In this document: in pieces, positions 58,606 to 61,867 of the stretch
Position numbering within the stretch: the first letter of the stretch is position 1
Layout of the letters: each line of letters begins with the position of its first letter
Assembly (NCBI GenBank): GCA_945861275.1
Contig: CAMATZ010000037.1
Location: 1 to 61,867 of the forward strand
Direction: 5' to 3'
DNA length: 61,867 bases
From: Bordetella parapertussis
Lineage (GTDB): Bacteria; Pseudomonadota; Gammaproteobacteria; Burkholderiales; SG8-41
Translations under genes and position numbers: made by a program
Notes under the pieces: generated by a model
What the model was told of the DNA's origin: nothing
Seen by the model: only the letters and a program-made list of their open reading frames with translations
Database searches by the model: none

Positions 58606-58620
58606 TAGCTAGACTAGCTA
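58606..58620. promoter_or_regulatory. Operator of the Phd/VapC pair
   Basis: TAGCTAG-A-CTAGCTA is a perfect palindrome of 7+1+7, overlapping a TATTAT -10-like element, 16 bp before the antitoxin ATG. It is a typical autoregulatory site of a Phd/YefM antitoxin. Confidence 0.7.
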
Positions 58621-58635
58621 GAATCAGGAAGACCC

Positions 58636-58887
58636 ATGAAAGCGCAATGGCAATTGCAGGAGGCAAAAAACCGTTTCAGCGAAGTCGTGGACGAAGCCTT
58701 AACCCACGGCCCGCAGACGGTAACCCGCCACGGACGTGAGGTGGTGGTGATCGTGTCCGCCAAAGAATTCCGACGGATGAAACAACCCAAGGACAGCCTG
58801 CTGGCGTGCCTGCAAGTGCCTGCCGAATACCGCGTTGAGTTGGATATTTCGCGTAGTCGTGAATTGCCGCGCGAGATTGATCTGTGA
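58636..58887 (+). CDS. Phd/YefM-type antitoxin
   Basis: 83 residues: MKAQWQLQEAKNRFSEVVDE and HGPQTVTRHGREVVVIVSAK are the conserved N-terminal DNA-binding fold of Phd/YefM antitoxins. The tail PAEYRVELDISRSRELPREI should bind the toxin. An autoregulatory palindrome lies just upstream. The stop overlaps the toxin GTG. Confidence 0.92.
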   Translation: MKAQWQLQEAKNRFSEVVDEALTHGPQTVTRHGREVVVIVSAKEFRRMKQPKDSLLACLQVPAEYRVELDISRSRELPREIDL

Positions 58888-59306
58888 GGTTTTTGCTGGA
58901 TACCTGCGCCATTTCCGAGTTGGTCAGACCCGCGCCCGATCCCGGCGTGTTGAAATGGTTTGCGCAGCAAGACGAGCTGGCGCTGTATTTGGCGACTGTC
59001 TCTTTGGGTGAACTTAAACGAGGCATAGAAAAACTCGCCGCCGGCAAGCGCAAAACTTTTCTGCAAAAATGGCTGACAGAAAATGTCATCAAGCGGTTTG
59101 ACGATAGAATTTTGCCGTTGGGCGCGGATGTCTGCTTGCACTGGGGCGAGATGCAGGCACAACTTGAAAAACAGGGCAAGCCCATGCCGGCCATTGACGG
59201 CCTGATTGCGGCAACGGCTTTGCAACACCAACTCACCATTGTCACGCGTAACGTCAAGGATATGGCGGTCAACGGTGTAGACTTGTTTAATCCTTGGGTT
59301 GCGTAA
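58884..59306 (+). CDS. vapC: VapC-type PIN-domain toxin
   Basis: 140 residues: MRFLLDTCAISELVRPAPDP carries the first catalytic Asp; others are in VSLGELKRGIEKLA, PAIDGLIAATALQH and TRNVKDM. The GTG start at 58884 overlaps the antitoxin stop (GTGA). The FitB-like subgroup pairs with Phd-type antitoxins. Intact and compact with its operator; third complete PIN-toxin pair in this window. Confidence 0.92.
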   Translation: MRFLLDTCAISELVRPAPDPGVLKWFAQQDELALYLATVSLGELKRGIEKLAAGKRKTFLQKWLTENVIKRFDDRILPLGADVCLHWGEMQAQLEKQGKPMPAIDGLIAATALQHQLTIVTRNVKDMAVNGVDLFNPWVA

Positions 59307-59352
59307 ATGACCGTGCGCGCTCTACCCCTTTTTCTTTGTGAAGGATGACCGC

Positions 59353-60270
59353 TTGCCCATCGACTACGAGAAACGCGACGGTGTCGCCTACATCACGCTG
59401 AATAACCCCTCCAAGGCAAATATCCTCGATAAGCCGACATCCGACGCGATTTCCGAAGCGTGGATCGATTTATGGGAAGATCGCTCGATCCGCTGCGCTA
59501 TCCTGACCGGCAAGGGCGATACGCATTTCTGCGGCGGTCATAACCTCGCGCCGCGCAAGAACATTACGCTGGAGGAGCGCGAGTATCTGCGCACGCAGCG
59601 CATCTTCTGGCCGCTGGCGGGTACTGTGCACGGGCAGAAAACCGGCGTCGACGGGCGCATGGGTGATCACTATCCACGCGTGTGGAAGCCGGTGATCGCC
59701 GCGGTAAACGGCTGGGCGGCAGGCGCCGGCCTCTACATTCTGCTTTCATCGACCGACATCCGCATCGCGAGCGCCGAGCACGCGCGCTTCAAATTTGCGC
59801 TGCTGACCCAGGGCTGGCTGGGTCATGGCCCCGGCGCCAGCCTGCTTGCCAAGCAGCTGCGCTATATCGATGCCATGAAAATTTTGCTGACGGACGAACC
59901 GTTCGATGCGCAGGAAGCGCTGCGCATCGGCCTCATCAACGAAGTCGTCCCGCATGCGCAATTGCTGGAACGGGCGGAGAAGATCGCACGCCATATTTGC
60001 ACGCTGCCGCCGGTTGCGGTGCGCATGATGAAGGAGTTTCTGGTGCGCTTCGGCGATTTGCCGACCGACCAGGCGTGGCACGTGCAAAACCTGATCAATT
60101 CGCTGCTGATTCAGACCACCACCGACGGTGAAGAAGGCCGGCAGGCGTTCAACGAGAAGCGCAAGCCGAAGTTCAGCGGCAAGCTGCGCAAGCGCGGCGA
60201 GGCCTGGCCGGATCTCTCGGAAGAGGATGCCAAGCGGCTGGATGATGCGTATCGCAGCGGGGAGTTTTGA
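59353..60270 (+). CDS. Enoyl-CoA hydratase/isomerase family protein
   Basis: About 305 residues of the crotonase fold: DGVAYITLNNPSKANILDKP, the first oxyanion segment ILTGKGDTHFCGGHNLAPRK, and the second AAVNGWAAGAGLYILLSSTD with FALLTQGWLGHGPGASLLAK. The usual Glu pair of hydratases is not clear in GWLGHGPGASL, so it may be a hydrolase, isomerase or decarboxylase of the group. GAAGGA precedes a TTG at 59353, which I prefer; the GTG at 59338 lacks a site. It converges on the CoA-transferase gene, with which it may share a pathway. Confidence 0.87.
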   Translation: MPIDYEKRDGVAYITLNNPSKANILDKPTSDAISEAWIDLWEDRSIRCAILTGKGDTHFCGGHNLAPRKNITLEEREYLRTQRIFWPLAGTVHGQKTGVDGRMGDHYPRVWKPVIAAVNGWAAGAGLYILLSSTDIRIASAEHARFKFALLTQGWLGHGPGASLLAKQLRYIDAMKILLTDEPFDAQEALRIGLINEVVPHAQLLERAEKIARHICTLPPVAVRMMKEFLVRFGDLPTDQAWHVQNLINSLLIQTTTDGEEGRQAFNEKRKPKFSGKLRKRGEAWPDLSEEDAKRLDDAYRSGEF

Positions 60271-60274
60271 GCGT

Positions 60275-61867
60275 CTAGCCCAGCGCGCCGCTGGTCCGTA
60301 GTTCGACGATGCGCTCCTGTGACAGTCCAAGCGCGTTGGCGAGCACATGATCGGAATCCGCGCCCAAGCCTGGCGCGGGGCCTGTGGTGCGGCCGAAACT
60401 TGCGCGCCACGGCAATCCCGGCAACACGCCTGCGCCGTGCTTATCCCAGAACTGGCGGGCGGCCAGATGCGCGCTTTTTACCAAATCCGCGGAGCGCGCG
60501 AGGGCGGCTGCGGGAATACCGGCATGCAGCAGCGTTGCGGCAGCAGTAGCGGCCGGCTGAGGGGCGGCCCAGGCGGCGAGGGCCGCATCGATTGCGCGCT
60601 GTGCGTCGATGCGCTGACCGAGATCAAGTGCCACCATACCCGACAATCCCGGCACGAGAGTGCACAGCGTGCGCCATTCCGTGTCTGTGCGCGCAACAAT
60701 GCTGATCCAATCATCCTCGCCCGCGCAACGCCATACGCCGTGGGGTGCATAGTGCGTTGAGGCATTGCCCATCGGTTGCGGCGGTGTGCCCAACTGGGTC
60801 GCGACCAGCGGCTCGGCCATGGTCCATAACATTGCCTCAAGCATAGAGAAATCGACGCGCGCAACACCGCCCTGGTGACTCCGCTGCCAGAGCGCGGCGG
60901 CAGCGACAAACGCAAGCATCAGCGCGCACATGGGATCGAGCCACGCCAGGCCGATGCGCGGCGCAACGCCGGGATGACGATTCAGTCCGGCAAATCCGGC
61001 GTAGCATTGCAGCAGCGTCCCATACGCTACTGCCTGTGCGTCCGGCCCTGTTCTGCCCATCCCCGATGCGGAGATATAGATGAGATCCGGGTTCACCGCC
61101 TTCAGCGCCTCTGCGCCCAGACCGAGCCGGTCCATGACACCGGTGGCGTAATTCTCGATCAGGATGTCAGACTTCGCGGCAAGTGAGCGCGCTACCTCGA
61201 CCGCTTGCGGGTTTTTCAGGTCAAGAACGAGGCCCTTCTTCGCTTGGCCCAGCACCGTGTGCAGTACCGATCCGCGCCCTGGATCGCCTCTGCCGGGCGC
61301 TTCGACCTTAATCACTTCCGCACCCATCGCGGCAAGGTAGCGCGTCGTGGTCGGACCAGCGATCACCCAGCTGAAATCGAGCACGCGTATGCCAGACAAC
61401 GGCATCGGACCCTGCGGCGTGCGCTGTTTGCGGCCCGACGCGGTAACGCTGAGTCCGAACGGCACGCGCGGTGTTTGAATTGTTTTTCCCCCAAGATTTA
61501 GCGGCGCAAAATAGCGGCGATGCCGCATCTGCGGTGTATCCAAATGTTCTGCCACCTCGCGCAATGGAAAGCTCGGCACGTGCTCGCGCTGTGCCGTGTC
61601 CGCGATCCATTGCTTGTCGTGATGCCGGCTCCATTGCGCCATCAGCGCGTGCAGCGCATCCCAGTTTTTCACGCGATTGGCCTTGGGGACAAAGCGCGGG
61701 TCGGCGCTCCAGGCGGGGGACGCCATCGCTTTCAGCCACGACGTCCACTGCTTTTCTTCGCGCGGGGAAATCGCGGCGTAACCGTCGCTCGCAGGCAGGA
61801 TCGTTACCGTTGCGCCATTGCCGTCGGCGAAGCGCTTGCGTGCCCAGCTCTTGCCGCTTAAGCCCGC
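60275..61867 (-). CDS. CaiB/BaiF-type (class III) CoA-transferase, partial at the right end
   Basis: At least 530 residues, open through the window end (first residues beyond 61867 missing). The first visible part, SPAWSADPRFVPKANRVKNW to PSFPLREVAEHLDTPQMRHR, is the C-terminal half of one CaiB unit; then LSGIRVLDFSWVIAGPTTTR starts a second complete unit with YLAAMGAEVIKVEAPGRGDP, VLDLKNPQAVEVARSL and SASGMGRTGPDAQAVAYG. So the gene is a fused two-unit transferase. These enzymes move CoA between carboxylic acids. The expected catalytic Asp of the second unit is not obvious. The ATG at 61726 is internal. Confidence 0.85.
   Translation of the reverse strand, partial: AGLSGKSWARKRFADGNGATVTILPASDGYAAISPREEKQWTSWLKAMASPAWSADPRFVPKANRVKNWDALHALMAQWSRHHDKQWIADTAQREHVPSFPLREVAEHLDTPQMRHRRYFAPLNLGGKTIQTPRVPFGLSVTASGRKQRTPQGPMPLSGIRVLDFSWVIAGPTTTRYLAAMGAEVIKVEAPGRGDPGRGSVLHTVLGQAKKGLVLDLKNPQAVEVARSLAAKSDILIENYATGVMDRLGLGAEALKAVNPDLIYISASGMGRTGPDAQAVAYGTLLQCYAGFAGLNRHPGVAPRIGLAWLDPMCALMLAFVAAAALWQRSHQGGVARVDFSMLEAMLWTMAEPLVATQLGTPPQPMGNASTHYAPHGVWRCAGEDDWISIVARTDTEWRTLCTLVPGLSGMVALDLGQRIDAQRAIDAALAAWAAPQPAATAAATLLHAGIPAAALARSADLVKSAHLAARQFWDKHGAGVLPGLPWRASFGRTTGPAPGLGADSDHVLANALGLSQERIVELRTSGALG

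Overview
The window reads as one continuous chromosomal stretch of a Burkholderiales-type betaproteobacterium. The pointers are high G+C, eight periplasmic solute-binding proteins of the Bug (Bordetella uptake gene / TctC) family, SlyX, many acyl-CoA and molybdenum-hydroxylase genes, and a dense set of palindromic intergenic repeats. This is inference from family content; no rRNA or tRNA was found to place it.

Layout. 1-5 kb: manganese exporter MntP, a hicBA relic, a Cys-type Prx5 peroxiredoxin, an alpha/beta hydrolase, a membrane diguanylate cyclase and a double-domain universal stress protein. 5-7.1 kb: an orphan DNA methyltransferase and a VapBC pair. 7.2-18.1 kb: a mostly minus-strand accessory catabolic region with an MmgE/PrpD protein, three cupin proteins, two Bug proteins, two TPP-dependent enzymes of the acetolactate-synthase type and an EthD-like protein, apparently built by duplicating cupin/TPP-enzyme modules. 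18.2-21.5 kb: AbrB/VapC, a second peroxiredoxin interrupted by UGA, a MaoC hydratase and two unknown genes. 21.5-31 kb: a CoxS/M/L-type molybdenum hydroxylase operon with an extra CoxL paralogue and two Bug proteins, then an enolase-superfamily enzyme. 31-41 kb: hydrolases, a flavin-dependent monooxygenase, an MFS exporter, a three-gene cobalt-type nitrile hydratase, a class II aldolase and an acyl-CoA dehydrogenase. 41-49.9 kb: tandem Bug genes flanking a second CoxM/S/L set, then slyX. 49.9-61.9 kb: an NHL-repeat protein, HupE-like permease, AmiD-like amidase, two flavoproteins, a TRAP-type binding protein, a UGA-interrupted UGSC-family gene with a thioredoxin-reductase-like partner, a Phd/VapC pair, an enoyl-CoA hydratase and a CaiB-type CoA-transferase running off the end.

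The most important result is two probable selenoprotein genes that a standard gene caller would break. (1) At 18948-19448 (minus) a 166-residue Prx5 peroxiredoxin has an in-frame TGA exactly at the peroxidatic cysteine. (2) At 55977-57620 (plus) a 547-residue UGSC-family protein has TGA at codon 98, giving a U-x-x-C motif, and is translationally coupled to a thioredoxin-reductase-like flavoprotein. Both TGA codons are followed by a hairpin of the same design: a lower stem, one pyrimidine mismatch, two CG pairs and a loop starting with G 15-19 nt after the TGA. Two independent cases in 62 kb suggest the organism decodes UGA as selenocysteine. No sel genes lie in the window, so this needs a genome-level check.

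Functionally the region looks like an accessory catabolic and redox area: uptake of organic acids by Bug proteins, oxidation or hydration of unusual substrates by molybdenum hydroxylases, nitrile hydratase, hydrolases and CoA enzymes, and thiol/selenol redox proteins. Apart from toxin-antitoxin antitoxins there is no recognisable transcription factor, which is unusual for so many catabolic genes.
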